A stretch of DNA of 64,000 bases, from contig NC_068930.1 in the NCBI RefSeq assembly GCF_023091745.1, positions 13,290,262 to 13,354,261 on the forward strand, read 5' to 3'. Under the pieces are notes generated by a model. That model did no database searches, was not told the DNA's origin, and was given only the letters and a program-made list of their open reading frames with translations. Shown one piece after another: positions 12,441 to 22,959 of this stretch (position 1 is its first letter; each line of letters starts with the position of its first letter). The DNA comes from Budorcas taxicolor (taxonomy: Eukaryota; Chordata; Mammalia; Artiodactyla; Bovidae). The translations under genes and the position numbers were made by a program.

Positions 12441-12689
12441 CCTTCCATTCTCTCATCCATCGTTCCGCCATGTTGGCTCCCACTGGTGGATTTAGATTAG
12501 TGGTTGCCTCTTTCTAGAACATTCCAGAATCCCAGCTATCCTTGTGGTTCATTCTTGGGCTTAATTTGGTTTTCTACTCTCATGTCTCCTCCTTGGAAAG
12601 ATTTTGTGTGAACATACTATAAACCATTGTACCTCCCCGACCCATATCATCGTTTGACCTCCTGAATTTGCTCCTGGGTCTTCTCTTGA

Positions 12690-12805
12690 CCTAGAGGAAT
12701 ATGAGCTCCATGGCGGGCATGTTGCTTTGTTCACAACTGCAACCCTAGCTCCTAGAAAGGCATCTGCTACTTGGGTGATGGCAGATAGGCATTTGTTGAA
12801 GCGAT
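12690..12805 (+). repeat. L2 LINE 3' end fragment
   Basis: The order 'atgagctccatggcgggca', 'tttgttcacaactgcaac' and 'aggcatttgttgaag' matches the conserved L2 3' end. Confidence 0.6.
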
Positions 12806-13292
12806 CTGGAAGTTTATGAATTCCTTCAGATGTTCCCACATTCCCTCACTCTTGACTTTTCTGTAGCAGCAGACCCAGGGAATTTTCTGGGTCTTCCTCC
12901 TGCAAATACTCTTATGAGCACTGGATGAGCAGAGGACCGTGAAGCCCTCCACTTTCTTTGCTCCCTCTTAGCTTACACTGCTGGGTCCTTCCACGTGGCT
13001 GGAGAACATGTGGACAAGTGATCCACCTAGGAACAAAACTGTGTCCAGGCCAAGGGTCCTTGCCAATGCAGGGAAGCATCAGCAAGAGCAAAAGCCTGTG
13101 CTCAGCTCCCAGGGAACTCAGTCTGCTTCTCCGTGAACATTTTGCAACATCATGCATGCTGGAAATGATCACTGAAAGGCACAATCTAGCATAGTGTTGA
13201 CATCCTGACGGTTGGAAACAGAGCATCACTAAGTCTTTGAGACAAGATGGTAATGCTCAATGATTGCTCTTCTCGGAGGGTTTAGTGCACGA
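12806..13292. other. Intronic unique DNA
   Basis: Overlapping frames on both strands occur at 12912-13229 with no known protein signature. A decayed LTR is possible, but I cannot assign one. Confidence 0.3.
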
Positions 13293-13500
13293 CAGGGCTT
13301 CACTAGTGGCTCACTGGTAGAGAATCTGCCTGCCAATGCAGGAGACATGGGTTCAACTCCTGGGTTGGGAAGAATCCCTGGAGAAGGAAATGGCAACCGA
13401 CTCCAGTATTCTTGCTTGGAAAATCCTATGGACAGAGGAGCCTGGTGGGCAGCAGTCCATGGGTCACAAAGAGCTGGACACAACTCGGTGATGAAACAAC
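13293..13500 (+). mobile_element. Bov-tA SINE
   Basis: The head starts 'agggcttcactagtggctc' with 'gggttcaactcctggg'. The body ends 'gacacaactcggtgatgaa'. Confidence 0.92.
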
Positions 13501-13654
13501 ATAACAACAAGGGTTCTGGTTGGAGCCATGTCCTGAACCTGAAAGTCTCAGCACCTCTCCTTTGATGCAGGGTTCACCTAGTTCTTGGGCATAGGCTGGA
13601 AATGTGATCTTATTTTCTTAAGCTAAATAGCTGCAATTCTCTTGAATTACTTGT

Positions 13655-13836
13655 GTTAGTGGAATGACAGAGGCTCTGGGATCAGGTAGACCTCGGTTTG
13701 AACTGTGGCCCTGTTACTTCCCAACCATGTGACCTCAGGCAAGTTGTTTTAATTTCTCTTGATCTTCCCCCTTTCCCACCTCTGTATTGGGATTATCCTC
13801 TCTCAGGGTTTTGGGGATAGATACAATGAGATAGGG
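13655..13836 (+). repeat. MIR SINE fragment, truncated by Bov-tA
   Basis: The segment has 'ctcggtttgaactgtggc' and 'atgtgacctcaggcaagttg' in MIR order, then stops at the Bov-tA that begins at 13838. Confidence 0.75.
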
Positions 13837-13837
13837 G

Positions 13838-14060
13838 TTTTCCAAGTGACATTGGTGGTAAAGGACTCACCTGCCAAGGTAGGAGACATAAGAGATGTGG
13901 GTTCAATCCCTGGGTCAGGAAGATCCCCTGGAGGAAGACACGGAGGCCACGTTAGTATTCTTGCCTGGAGAATCCCATGGACAAAGGAGCCTGGTGGGCT
14001 ACAGTTCATAGGGTCACAAAGAGTCAGACACGACTGAAGTGACTGAGCGCGTACCCACAC
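13838..14060 (+). mobile_element. Bov-tA SINE
   Basis: The head is 'gggttttccaagtgacat' with 'gggttcaatccctggg'. The body ends 'cacgactgaagtgactgag'. It lies about 155 bp upstream of candidate exon 2. Confidence 0.92.
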
Positions 14061-14216
14061 ATAACGAGAGCAGTTGTAAGACCTCATGCTGGTTCAACAT
14101 GGACAGGCAAAAGCATACACATTTCTGATCCAGCTGATATGTAGGACTGTGGGGGTATTAATAATTCTTAGTCCAAATCACATGTGACTACATTTAAATG
14201 AAACTTCTTTTCACAG

Positions 14217-14293
14217 GTCTGGAGCTGCGAGGACTTTGTATTTCCCCAACCAGATGACTTCTTCCCAGTCACATCGGCAGCTAAATTTACCGA
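14217..14293 (+). CDS. Candidate internal exon 2 of the unrecognised secreted protein gene
   Basis: The exon is 77 bp, bounded by a strong acceptor (pyrimidine stretch, then TTTTCACAG) and a near-perfect donor (GTAAGT at 14294). Read from its first base in the phase left by exon 1, it gives VWSCEDFVFPQPDDFF and then a short polar tail, 25 codons plus two bases (GA). It has one Cys and is rich in acidic and aromatic residues, so it would be the N-terminus of the mature protein. Those two bases join with the first base of the exon at 32522 to make GAC (Asp). One other frame is also open, so openness alone is weak; the splice sites and phase are the main support. No family is recognised. Confidence 0.5.
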
Positions 14294-14372
14294 GTAAGTG
14301 AAGAATTAAATGAACCAGGAAGAATGCCTGACTCTGGAAACTGAATATCCTTACCCTGGAGAGTTGTAAACA

Positions 14373-14566
14373 AAAGTGAAAGTCACTCCTACTCTTTGTG
14401 ACCCATGGGCTGTAGCCCACCAGACTATTCTGTCCACGGAATTCTCCAGGCAAAAGTACTGAAATGGGTAGCCATTACCTTCTCCAGGGGATCTTCCTGA
14501 TCGAGGGTCAAACCTGGGTCTCCCACATTGCAGGCAGATTCTTTACTGTCTGAGCCACCAGGGAGA
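14373..14566 (-). mobile_element. Bov-tA SINE
   Basis: This reverse copy runs from 'aaagtgaaagtcactcct' to 'tctgagccaccaggga'. It lies in intron 2, 80 bp after the exon 2 donor. Confidence 0.92.
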
Positions 14567-15046
14567 GTCTTAAACAAAAAATTAAAAGCTGAAGTCTTCG
14601 TTTGGAGGTATTTCACCACAATCAGGATTCAGATTCATATTGTTATACTTCTATTAAACATCAGCCTGTCTCAGTTCAGTTCAGTAGCTCAGGCATGTCT
14701 GACTCTTTGTGACTCAATGAATCACAGCACGTCAGGCCTCCCTGTTCATCACCAACTCCCGGAGTTCACTCAGACTCACATCCATCGAGTCAGTGATGCC
14801 ATCCAGCCATCTCATCCTCTGTCGTCCCCTTCTCCTCCTGCCCCCAATCCCTCCCAGCATCAGGGTATGTCACAATGAGTCAACTCTTCGCATGAGGTGG
14901 CCAGAGTACTGGAGTTTCAGCATTGGCATCATTCCTTCCAAAGAACACCCAGGACCGATCTTTAGGATGGACTGGTTGGATCTCCTTGCAGTCCAACGGA
15001 CTCTCAACAGTCTTCTGCAACACCACAGTTCAAAAGTATCAGTTCT

Positions 15047-15730
15047 TCAGTGCTCAGCTTTCTTCACAGTCCAACTCTCACATCCATACATGACCACTGG
15101 AAAAACCATAGCCTTGACTAGACGGACCTTAGTCGGCAAAGTAATGTCCCTGCTTTTGAATATGCTATCTAGTTTGGTCATAACTTTCCTTCCAAGAAGT
15201 AAGCATCTTTTAATTTCATGGCTGCAGTCACCATCTGCAGTGATTTTGGAGCCCCCAAAAATAAAGTCTGACACTGTTTCCACTGTTTCCCCATCTATTT
15301 CCCATGAAGTCATGGGACCAGATGCCATGATCTGTGTTTTCTGAATGTTGAGCTTTAAGCCAACTTTTTCACTCTCCTCTTTCACTTTCATCAAGAGGCT
15401 TTTTAGCTCCTCTTCACTTTCTGCCATAAGGGTGGTATCATCTGCATATCTGAGGTTATTGATATTTCTTCCAGCAATCTTGATTCCAGCTTGTGCTTCT
15501 TCCAGCCCAGCCTTTATCATGATGTACTCTGCATAAAAGTTAAATAAGCAGGGTGACAATATACAGCCTTGACGTACTCTTTTTCCTATTTGGAACCAGT
15601 CTGTTGTTCCATGGGTTCTAACTGTTGCTTCCTGAACTGCATATAGGTTTCTCAAGAGGCAGTTCAGGTGGTCTGGTATTCCCATCTCTCTCAGAATTTT
15701 CCCACAGTCTATTGTGATCCACACAGTCAA
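15047..15730 (-). pseudogene. BovB ORF, reverse transcriptase part
   Basis: This open frame has 227 codons. It contains the RT catalytic box RYADDTTLMAE (YADD) near residue 95 and, upstream of it, the GVRQGCILSPCLFN-type block, here with Arg for the first Gly (RVRQGCILSP). It ends near YGCESWTVKKAEH. It continues the frame broken near 15730-15870. The C-terminal region beyond this point lies in further frames toward 14700. The product would copy LINE RNA into DNA at the nick. As it stands, frameshifts separate it from the endonuclease. Confidence 0.88.
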
Positions 15731-15813
15731 AGCCTGGCATAGTCAATAAAGCAGAAGTAGATGTTTTTCTGGAACTCTCTTGCTTTTTCCATGATCCAGC
15801 AGATGTTGGCAAT

Positions 15814-17220
15814 TCAATCTCTGGTTCCTCTGCCTTTTCTAAAACCAGCTTGAACATCTGGAAGTTCATGGTTCACGTATTGCTTAAGCCTGGCTTGGAG
15901 AATTTTGAGCATTACTTTACTAGCGTGTGAGATGAGTGCAATTGTGCAGTAGTTTGAGCATTCTTTGGCATTGCCTTTCTTTGGAATGAGAACTGACCTT
16001 TTCCAGTCCTGTGGCCACTGCTGAGTTTTCCAAATTTGCTGGCATATTGAGTGCAGCACTTTCACAGCATCATCTTTCAGGATTTGAAATGGCTCCACTG
16101 GAATTCCATCACCTCCATTAGCTTTGTTCGTAGTGATGCTTTCTAAGGCCCACTTGACTTCACATTCCAAGATGTCTGGCTCTAGGTGAGTGATCATACC
16201 ATCATGATTATCTGGGTCTTGAAGATCTTTTTTGTACAGTTCTTCTGTGTATTCTTGCCACCTCTTCTTAATATCTTCTGCTTCTGTTAGGTCCAGACCA
16301 TTTCTGTCCTTTATCGAGCCCATCTTTGCATGAAATGTTCCCTTGGTATCTCTAATTTTCTTGACAAGATCTCTAGTCTTTCCCATTCTGTTGCACTGAT
16401 CACTGAGGAAGGCTTTCTTATCTCTTCTTGCTATTCTTTGGAACTCTGCATTCAGATGCCTATATCTTTCCTTTTCTCCTTTGCTTTTCTCTTTTCTTCT
16501 TTTCACAGCTATTTGTAAGGCCTCCCCAGACAGCCATTTTGCTTTTTTGCATTTCTTTTCCATGGGGATGGTCTTGATCCCTGTCTCCTGTACAATGTCA
16601 CGAACCTCCATCCATATTTCGTCAGGCAGTCTATCTATCAGATCTAGTCCCTTAAATCTATTTCTCACTTCAACTGTATAATCATAAGGGATTTGATTTA
16701 GGTCATACCTGAATGGTCTAGTGGTTTTCCCTACTTTCTTCAATTTGAGTCTGAATTTGGTAATAAGGAGTTCATGATCTGAGCCACAGTCAGCTCCTGG
16801 TCTTGTTTTTGTTGACTGTATAGAGCTTCTCCATCTTTGGCTGCAAAGAATATAATCAATCTGATTTTGGTGTTGACCATCTGGTGATGTCCATGTGTAG
16901 AGTCTTCTCTTGTGTTGTTGGAAGAGGGTGTTTGCTATGACCTGTGCGTTCTCTTGGCAAAACTCTATTAGTCTTTGCCCTGCTTCATTCTGTATTCCAA
17001 GGCCAAATTTGCCTGTTACTCCAGGTGTTTCCTGACTTCCTACTTTTGCATTCCAGTCCCCTATAATGAAAAGGACATCTTTTTTGGGTCTTAGTTCCAA
17101 AAGGTCTTGTAGGTCATCATAGAACCGTTCAACTTCAGCTTCTTCAACATTACTGGTTGAGGCATAGACTTGGATTACTGTGATAATGAATGGTTTGCCT
17201 TGGAAACGAACAGAGATCAT
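15814..17220 (-). pseudogene. BovB ORF, endonuclease and start of reverse transcriptase (468 codons open)
   Basis: The longest open frame in the window has APE-type endonuclease motifs in order: GDWNAKVG near residue 57, YTWTSPDG followed by QIDYIL near residues 108-124, and the terminal GSDHELL near residue 146. A linker follows, then early RT blocks (WPQDWKRSVLIPKKGN and VQAGFRKGRG near the end). The true N-terminus lies in another frame (17150-17443), so a frameshift falls near 17200. A second break falls just after the RKGRGTRD residues near 15820. Relative to the family sequence as I remember it, a few residues seem missing after the SDQC block. It is an inactivated copy that is still largely readable. 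Confidence 0.88.
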
Positions 17221-17443
17221 TCTGTCGTTTTTGAGATTGCATCCAAGTATTGCATTTTGGACTCTTGTTTACCATGATTGCTCCTCCATTTCTTCTAAGG
17301 GATTCCTGCCCGCAGTAGTAGATATAATGGTCATCTGAGTTAAATTCATCCATTCCAGTACATTTTAGTTCTCTGATTTCTAGAATGTCGATACTCACTC
17401 TTGCCCTCTCCTGTTTAACCACTTCCAATTTGCCTTGATTCAT
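17150..17443 (-). pseudogene. BovB ORF, N-terminal endonuclease segment
   Basis: The first part reads MNQGKLEVVKQERARVSIDI and continues through EFNSDDHYIYYCGQESLRRN, the usual BovB endonuclease start. The frame then diverges into nonsense, showing the frameshift to the 468-codon frame downstream. Confidence 0.8.
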
Positions 17444-17584
17444 GGACCTAACATTCCAGGTTCTTATGCAATATTGCTCTTTACAGCATCAGACCTTGCT
17501 TCTATCACCAGTCACATCCACAACTGGGTATTTACTCTGCATTTTAGGAAACTGGTATCAGCCTGTTAGAAACTCCTAATCCAA

Positions 17585-17776
17585 AGTGAAAGTGAAAGTG
17601 ACTCAGTTGTGTCTAACTCTTTGTGATCCCATGGACTATAGTCCATGGAATTCTCCAGGCCAGAATACTGGAGTGGGTAGCTATTCCCTTCTCCAAGGGA
17701 TCTTCCCCACCCGGGGTTTGAACCCAGGTCTCCTGTATTGCAGGCCGATTCTTTACCAGCTGAGCCTCAGGGAAAG
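17585..17776 (-). mobile_element. Bov-tA SINE
   Basis: This reverse copy opens with three AAAGTG-type units, then 'gactcagttgtgtctaact', and closes at 'ccagctgagcctcagggaaa'. It sits just 3' of the BovB target duplication. Confidence 0.92.
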
Positions 17777-18011
17777 CAACTCAGTGAAATAAACCAGATG
17801 GTGATCACTTCATTTTGATGAGTCAGTACACTTGCTGTCATTAAAGGTTAATCTGAAATAAAGAAGAACAAGCCTTACTACTCTCTCTTCTAGAGCTTCT
17901 GTATAAAGAATGATCATTTCTTTCTGGTCTTTAAGCTGGCTGACTTCTTTTCATCTGGAAGTTCCCCTGATTGCTGTCTTGCCAGCTCCTGCTATGTGGC
18001 AAGATCAACAC

Positions 18012-18225
18012 ACATGGGCTTGATGTAGCTGGATCTGGATTCAAGTCATGGCCTGGACACTTCATATGTGATGCCACCCTCCTTTACTCTGCAGTTTAGG
18101 AAACTGAGCCCCAGAGAAGTGAATTGTGCCCTTACCAAGGCCTTGAGGGGATTAAATCAGGTAATGTCTGCAAAAGGTCTGGGATACTAAAAGCACAAAT
18201 AAATAGCAGCTGCTAATATTTTTTT
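18012..18225. repeat. MIR-like ancient SINE
   Basis: The segment carries MIR-type words ('ggattcaagtcatggcc', 'aaactgagccccagaga' and 'ggggattaaatcaggtaatg'), but they are in mixed orientation, so I leave the strand open. Confidence 0.5.
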
Positions 18226-18407
18226 TATGCTGTCAACTGCCCTTCTCTCAGGAAAAAATGGAGGAAGGGGTGGGTTATTGCCCTCTGCTTCTTTATTTAT
18301 ATTAAAGAAGCAAGCAACATAGCCAGGCTAATTCTGGCACACTATGTTGAGGCCTGTGGACCTCCACAGATTAAGAGATTTTAGAAATTTACAATTTTTT
18401 AAACATT

Positions 18408-18627
18408 GTTGTTGACGACATGCTCAGTTGTGTCTGTCTCTTTGTGACCCTGTGGACCGTAGCCCACCAGGCTCCTCTGTCCATGGGATTTCCCAGGCAA
18501 GAGTACTGGAGTGGGTTGCCATTTCCTCCCCCAGGGAATCTTCCCATCCCAGGGATTGAACCCATGGGTCTTGCATCTCCTGCATTGGCAGGTGGATTCT
18601 TTACCACTGGCGCCACCTGGGAAGCCC
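18408..18627 (-). mobile_element. Bov-tA SINE
   Basis: This reverse copy runs from 'gacatgctcagttgtgtct' to 'gcgccacctgggaagcccc'. It is well preserved. Confidence 0.93.
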
Positions 18628-18933
18628 CAAATATTGGTGAGGGGTATGTAGATAGAGGTGTAGCTTGGTCAACACGTTGGCTAACCTGTTTAATGTCCCA
18701 GTCTTTGCCTTCTCTTGTACTTCTGACTCTCAGTCTCCTCTTTTTCATTTTCCTCCTTTTTATGCAGAATATCCTCCTTCTTCAACCAATTACTTATCTA
18801 TAGATGTTGAAATCTAAGCTTTTCAAGATAGTTTTCCCTGGCTTAATCCTCACTTCTGTACCATACACTCTTCTCACCTTTATGTAATCTTGGGTTGGAA
18901 CAGTAGTTCTTTTGCTCCCCTCAGGGACATTTA

Positions 18934-19321
18934 GCAAGGATGCTTTTGAACTGTGGTGTTGGATAAGACTCTTGAGAGTCCCTTGGACAGCAAGGAGATC
19001 CAATCTGTCCATTCTAAAGGAGATCAGTCCTGGGTGTTCATTGGAAGGACTGATGCTAAAGCTGAAACTCAATACTTTGGCCACCTCATGTGAAGAATTG
19101 ACTCACTGGAAAAGACTCTGATGGTGGCAGGGATTGGGGGCAGGAGGAGAAGGGGACGACAGAGGATGAGATGGCTGGATGGCATCACCGACTCGATGGA
19201 CATGAGTTTGAGTGAACTCCAGGAGTTGGTGATGGACAGGGAGGCCTGGCGTGCTGTGATTCATGGGGTCACAAAGAGTTGGACATGACTGAGCAACTGA
19301 ACTGAACTGAACTGAACTGGA
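18934..19321 (+). mobile_element. BovB 3' end, 5'-truncated
   Basis: The element runs from 'gatgcttttgaactgtggt' to a (GAACT)n tail. GACATTT at 18926-18932 and at 19322-19328 is a likely 7-bp target duplication. Confidence 0.9.
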
Positions 19322-19574
19322 GACATTTTAACCTGTCAAATTGGATGAGGGCATCTAGTGAGTAGGAGCCATATATATTGCCAAATATCCTGGAAGGTAC
19401 AAGACAACTCCCATGACAAAGAATCATTCAGCTTAAAATGTTAATAGTGCCCAGGTTGAGAAATCTGAGCTAGGATGACTGCAGACTTTTTCAATCAAAT
19501 CTGGACATTTTGTAAAGAAAGACAGCCCTCTTTATGCATCCAGATAAAACTACAATTCAAAATGATACATTCTC
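19322..19574. other. Intronic unique DNA
   Basis: No feature is recognised between the BovB and the L1. Confidence 0.3.
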
Positions 19575-19684
19575 CTCTGTATTCATAGCAGCGCCATTCG
19601 TAATAGCCAAGACACGGAAACAACCTAAGCGTCCATCCACAGATGAGTGGATAAAGATGTGGTAATATTGTATAGTGGACCACT
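19575..19684 (+). mobile_element. L1 3' end, left part
   Basis: ORF2-end landmarks are present: 'cattcgtaatagccaagac', 'ggaaacaacctaagcgtcc' and 'agatgagtggataaagatg'. The element is interrupted by a BovA-type SINE and resumes at 19779. Confidence 0.88.
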
Positions 19685-19778
19685 GCTGCTGCTGCTGCTG
19701 CTCCTGCTAAGTTGCTTCAGTCATGTCTGACTCAGTGCTACCCCGTAGATGGAAGCCCAACAGGCTCCCCTGTCCCTG
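19685..19778 (-). mobile_element. BOV-A2-type SINE (single unit) inserted in L1, 11-bp target duplication
   Basis: The element starts with a (GCT)n run, then 'aagttgcttcagtcatgtct', and stops at 'caggctcccctgtccctg'. It is flanked by AGTGGACCACT at 19674-19684 and 19779-19789. The exact duplication and the interrupted L1 frame mark the insertion point unambiguously. Confidence 0.92.
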
Positions 19779-20268
19779 AGTGGACCACTACTCAGCCATA
19801 AAAAGAGTGAAATAATGCTGACCTCAGCAACATGGATGGACCTAGAGATGATCATACTAACTGAAATAAGTCAGAAAGAGAAAGACAAATACCACATGCT
19901 ACCTCTTTTATGTGGAATCTAAAACACAACACAAATGGACTTTTCTACAAAATGGAAACAGACTCACGGACTTAGAAGAAACAGACTTGTGCTTGCCAAG
20001 GGGGAGAGGGGTAGGAGAGAGATGAATTGGGAGTTTGGGACTAGTAGATGCAAACTATTACATATAGAATGGATAAACAACAAGGTCCTACTACAGAGCC
20101 CAGGAAGCTGTAGTCAATATCCTGTGACAAACCATAATGGAAAAGAGTATGAAAAAGAAGGTATATATGTGTATAACAGATTCACTTTGTTATACAGCAG
20201 AAATTAACTCAGCATTATAAATCAACCATACTTCAATAAAATAAATTTAAAACAATTTAAAAAAGAAA
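19779..20268 (+). mobile_element. L1 3' end, right part with 3' UTR and A-rich tail
   Basis: The segment continues the L1 from the SINE insertion. Its landmarks are 'actcagccataaaaagag', 'catggatggacctagagatg', 'aaataccacatgctacctc' and 'aagctgtagtcaatatcctg', and it ends at 'acttcaataaaataaattt'. It is a ruminant-type L1 end. Confidence 0.88.
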
Positions 20269-20867
20269 GATAGCCCTTTTAGCATTTAAGTTTAGATAGC
20301 AGGTATAAAGCGGGACTAGCTTTGCAGGTATAAGATCTATGGTCCTCTATGCTGAGCTTGTTTTCTTTTAGAATGATATTTTTTGCAGGTATAATTTTAA
20401 TTCACTTTCTTATTTGCCTATGGCCTTTTTCACCAATTAGATTCTTAGCTACCCAAAGATAGGAAGTTGTAACCTCTATATTTTCCTCTCCTCTGTCTAG
20501 GACTTTATACAAAGCACTTACTTGATAAATCTTCTTGACTAACTGTGCTTATTTATAATCTGTGTTCACAACATTGTCCTTGAGAAAACCTACTATAAAC
20601 TTTTCAACATTCAATTACATTGCACATCAAAAATGTGGGCAAAATGATGGAGAAGAATTCAACAAGTACCATTGCTCATAATGTAGAGAAGATTCTACCT
20701 TCTATGATATGTAATTTAATGAAATATGCTAAGCAAGGTACAAACCCTTTAATTGGTACTCAGTTAAATTACTCATGTTTACTGTAAATGTTCTTACTGC
20801 ACAAAATGTGCTCCTATCGAATTAGATAAAATTTTATTTGAAAGCCTGGTTATACATGTAAAATGAA

Positions 20868-20942
20868 CTATATATATATATGTATATATATAGTATATAT
20901 ATATATGTATATGTGTATGTGTATATATATATATATATATAT
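20868..20942. repeat. (TA)n microsatellite
   Basis: About 75 bp of TA dinucleotides with occasional TG interruptions. It is likely to be polymorphic and could form cruciforms. Confidence 0.9.
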
Positions 20943-21131
20943 GATCCCCAAATCCTACCCTGGATGTAGTAGATGTATAATAAGCATTAGTTCCCTTTGT
21001 ATTTCCTTTACATAGAAGAGCTTAAAAATAATTTAAAGCCATTAAAATTTATTTTGTAGTTTTCGAAGTATTGATTCCAGGGGATATTTAAAGTTAATGA
21101 AATGGTTAAAATTAATTGATATACCACTTTT

Positions 21132-21500
21132 CTAGGGCTCGGTAACCAAGTACCAAAGGCTAAGTGGCTTAAACAGTAGAAATTTATTGTCTCATAGTTC
21201 TGGAGACTGGAAATTCAAAATCAAGGTGCTGGCTGCTTTAGTTCTCTTCCAGGCCCCTCTCCTTGGCCATATGGATGCATCTTCTCCCTCTTCCCTCCTT
21301 CCCTCTATTTGGATCTCTGTGTCCAAATTTCCTCTTTGTACAAGGACAGCAGTCACACTGGATTACGCCCCACCCTGATGACCTCATCTTCACTTGATTA
21401 TCTCTGCAGATAAAGACCCTGTCCCCAGATTAGGTCCCATTCTGAGGTACTGCGCATTAGAACTTTTAACATATTCCTTTAGGGGCATACAACTGATAAT
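21132..21500 (-). mobile_element. MLT1-type LTR (ERVL-MaLR)
   Basis: The segment reads as the reverse of an MLT1 LTR: 'ctagggctcggtaaccaag', 'ggcttaaacagtagaaattt', 'tcatagttctggagactgg' and 'atgacctcatcttcacttga'. No internal retroviral genes are present. It is a solo or fragmentary old LTR. Confidence 0.82.
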
Positions 21501-21513
21501 TAAGAAAATGCCA

Positions 21514-21786
21514 CGCTGCTGCTGCTAAGTCGCTTCAGTCGTGTCCGACTCTTGCGACCCCATAGACGGCAGCCCACCAGGCTCCCCCGTCCCTGGGATT
21601 CTCCAGGCAAGAACACTGGAGTGGGTTGCCATTTCCTTCTCCAATGCATGAAAGTGAAAAGTCAAAGTGAAGTCGCTCAGTTGTGTCTGACTCTTCGCGA
21701 TCCCATGGACTGCAGCCCACCAGGCTCCTCCGTCCATGGGATATTCCAGGCAAGAGTACTCGAGTGGGGTGCCATTGCCTTCTCCG
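21514..21786 (-). mobile_element. BOV-A2 SINE, complete, 11-bp target duplication
   Basis: Two BovA units are joined by 'gcatgaaagtgaaaagtca'. The element opens with (GCT)n and ends 'gccattgccttctccg'. It is flanked by AGAAAATGCCA at 21503-21513 and 21787-21797. Low divergence and an intact duplication mark a fairly recent insertion, next to an old MLT1 LTR. Confidence 0.95.
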
Positions 21787-21797
21787 AGAAAATGCCA

Positions 21798-22771
21798 TAA
21801 AGAGATTCTAACCTGAATTTAAATTTTGGAGAAAGAAAAGTTTTATCATTTGCTCTAAAGGGAAAATTAGAATCAATACAATTTGGAAATACAGGATGAG
21901 CCTCATGTTACTGTAGACCACTGTATTGTAGGAGAGTAGTTTATCTTTAAAAATACTGAAAAGAACTTTCCTGAGGAAATCACATAGATTTCTCTTCTGA
22001 ACACCTCGAAAATACTTTGCCTGCCTTGTATTTATTTTTTCCTCTCTCAAAATCTCTTGTCTTTGATACCAGACACCCTATGGGTGACAAAACAGAATGG
22101 AGGAAGTAAGATCATTTGTTTCACACCTTCTCTTTCTAAAAGCAGAAATAAATTTGCTCTCTGATTGGCTCCATGGAAGGCATGTATGTTTGATCTGTTA
22201 GAGCATGAAAGAGATTATGAGATTCCAGGCTTGTTGATCTTTAAATGGATTGTATTCATAAAATAAGCAGGGTGGAGGTGTGTCTTAAGGGAAGCCCAAG
22301 GATCTGCCAGGCTGGGACCCAAGCCAGGTGAGAGTTTTTGGCTCCCTCTCAGGATGCAGCACACTACACAGCTGCTGTCTGCCCGCTGCATCAGGATAGA
22401 ATAAGGTAATTTTAAAGTATATGTATACTTAATTAATAAGTATATGCATATATCTTTAGATTTCCTCTTCTTAGCCTGATGTATATACATTATATTATAA
22501 AATATATTATGCAGATCTATTATAAAATATGCATAATATTTTCTATATCCCTTTGTCTGTCTGAAAACCACGGTGAATTGGGAGTGGGTTCGAGCCCCTA
22601 TTCTCCCATTAAACTTCTAAGTGACACTAGACAAACCTTTAGCCTCAGGGGCCTCTGCTTTCTCAGTTGTAAGATCACAGTGTTAGTTTGGGTGCCAGAC
22701 AAGATCCCCTGCAATGTCACAATCTCATGAGGGAGATTGTTCCAAGTATTAAAAGTGATTTTTTTGGACCA
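21798..22771. other. Intronic unique DNA, AT-rich
   Basis: Local TA-rich patches occur near 22430-22540. No exon with good splice sites and no classifiable repeat is seen. Confidence 0.35.
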
Positions 22772-22900
22772 CAGAGGACGAGATGGTTGGATGGCATCAC
22801 CGATTCAATGGCTGGCTCTGGAAGATGGTGAAGGACTGGGAAGCCTGGCCTGCTGTGTCCATGGGGTCGCAAGGACACGACTGGGCGACTGAACAACAAT
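22772..22900 (+). mobile_element. BovB 3' fragment, decayed
   Basis: The text 'cagaggacgagatggttgg' through 'cgactgggcgactgaac' is a short BovB tail with an internal deletion. Confidence 0.85.
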
Positions 22901-22959
22901 CACACGGTTAACCCCTAACGCTGAACGGCCCTTAAAGACCTTGTCTCTGACTCGTTAGT

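Larger units (their letters stand above)
14670..17556 (-). mobile_element. Nearly full-length BovB (RTE) LINE with 10-bp target duplication
   Basis: The element is about 2.9 kb in reverse orientation. Its 3' tail is at 14672 (CAGTTCAGTTCAG) and its 5' side runs past the start of the endonuclease frame near 17443. The sequence ATCAGCCTGT occurs directly outside both ends, at 14660-14669 and 17557-17566, which I read as the target-site duplication and therefore as a single intact insertion. It encodes endonuclease and reverse transcriptase in three frames separated by frameshifts, so it is not autonomous as it stands. Its 5' end is less similar to the usual BovB start. RTE elements move by target-primed reverse transcription. 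Confidence 0.93.

Noticed and set aside
14793..15344. 183-codon plus-strand frame
   Set aside because: It lies wholly within the BovB 3' part, antisense to its ORF.
15345..15536. Plus-strand open frame over the BovB RT region
   Set aside because: It is the antisense shadow of the minus-strand BovB reverse transcriptase; the same shadow recurs over the copies at 40.2 and 42.0 kb.
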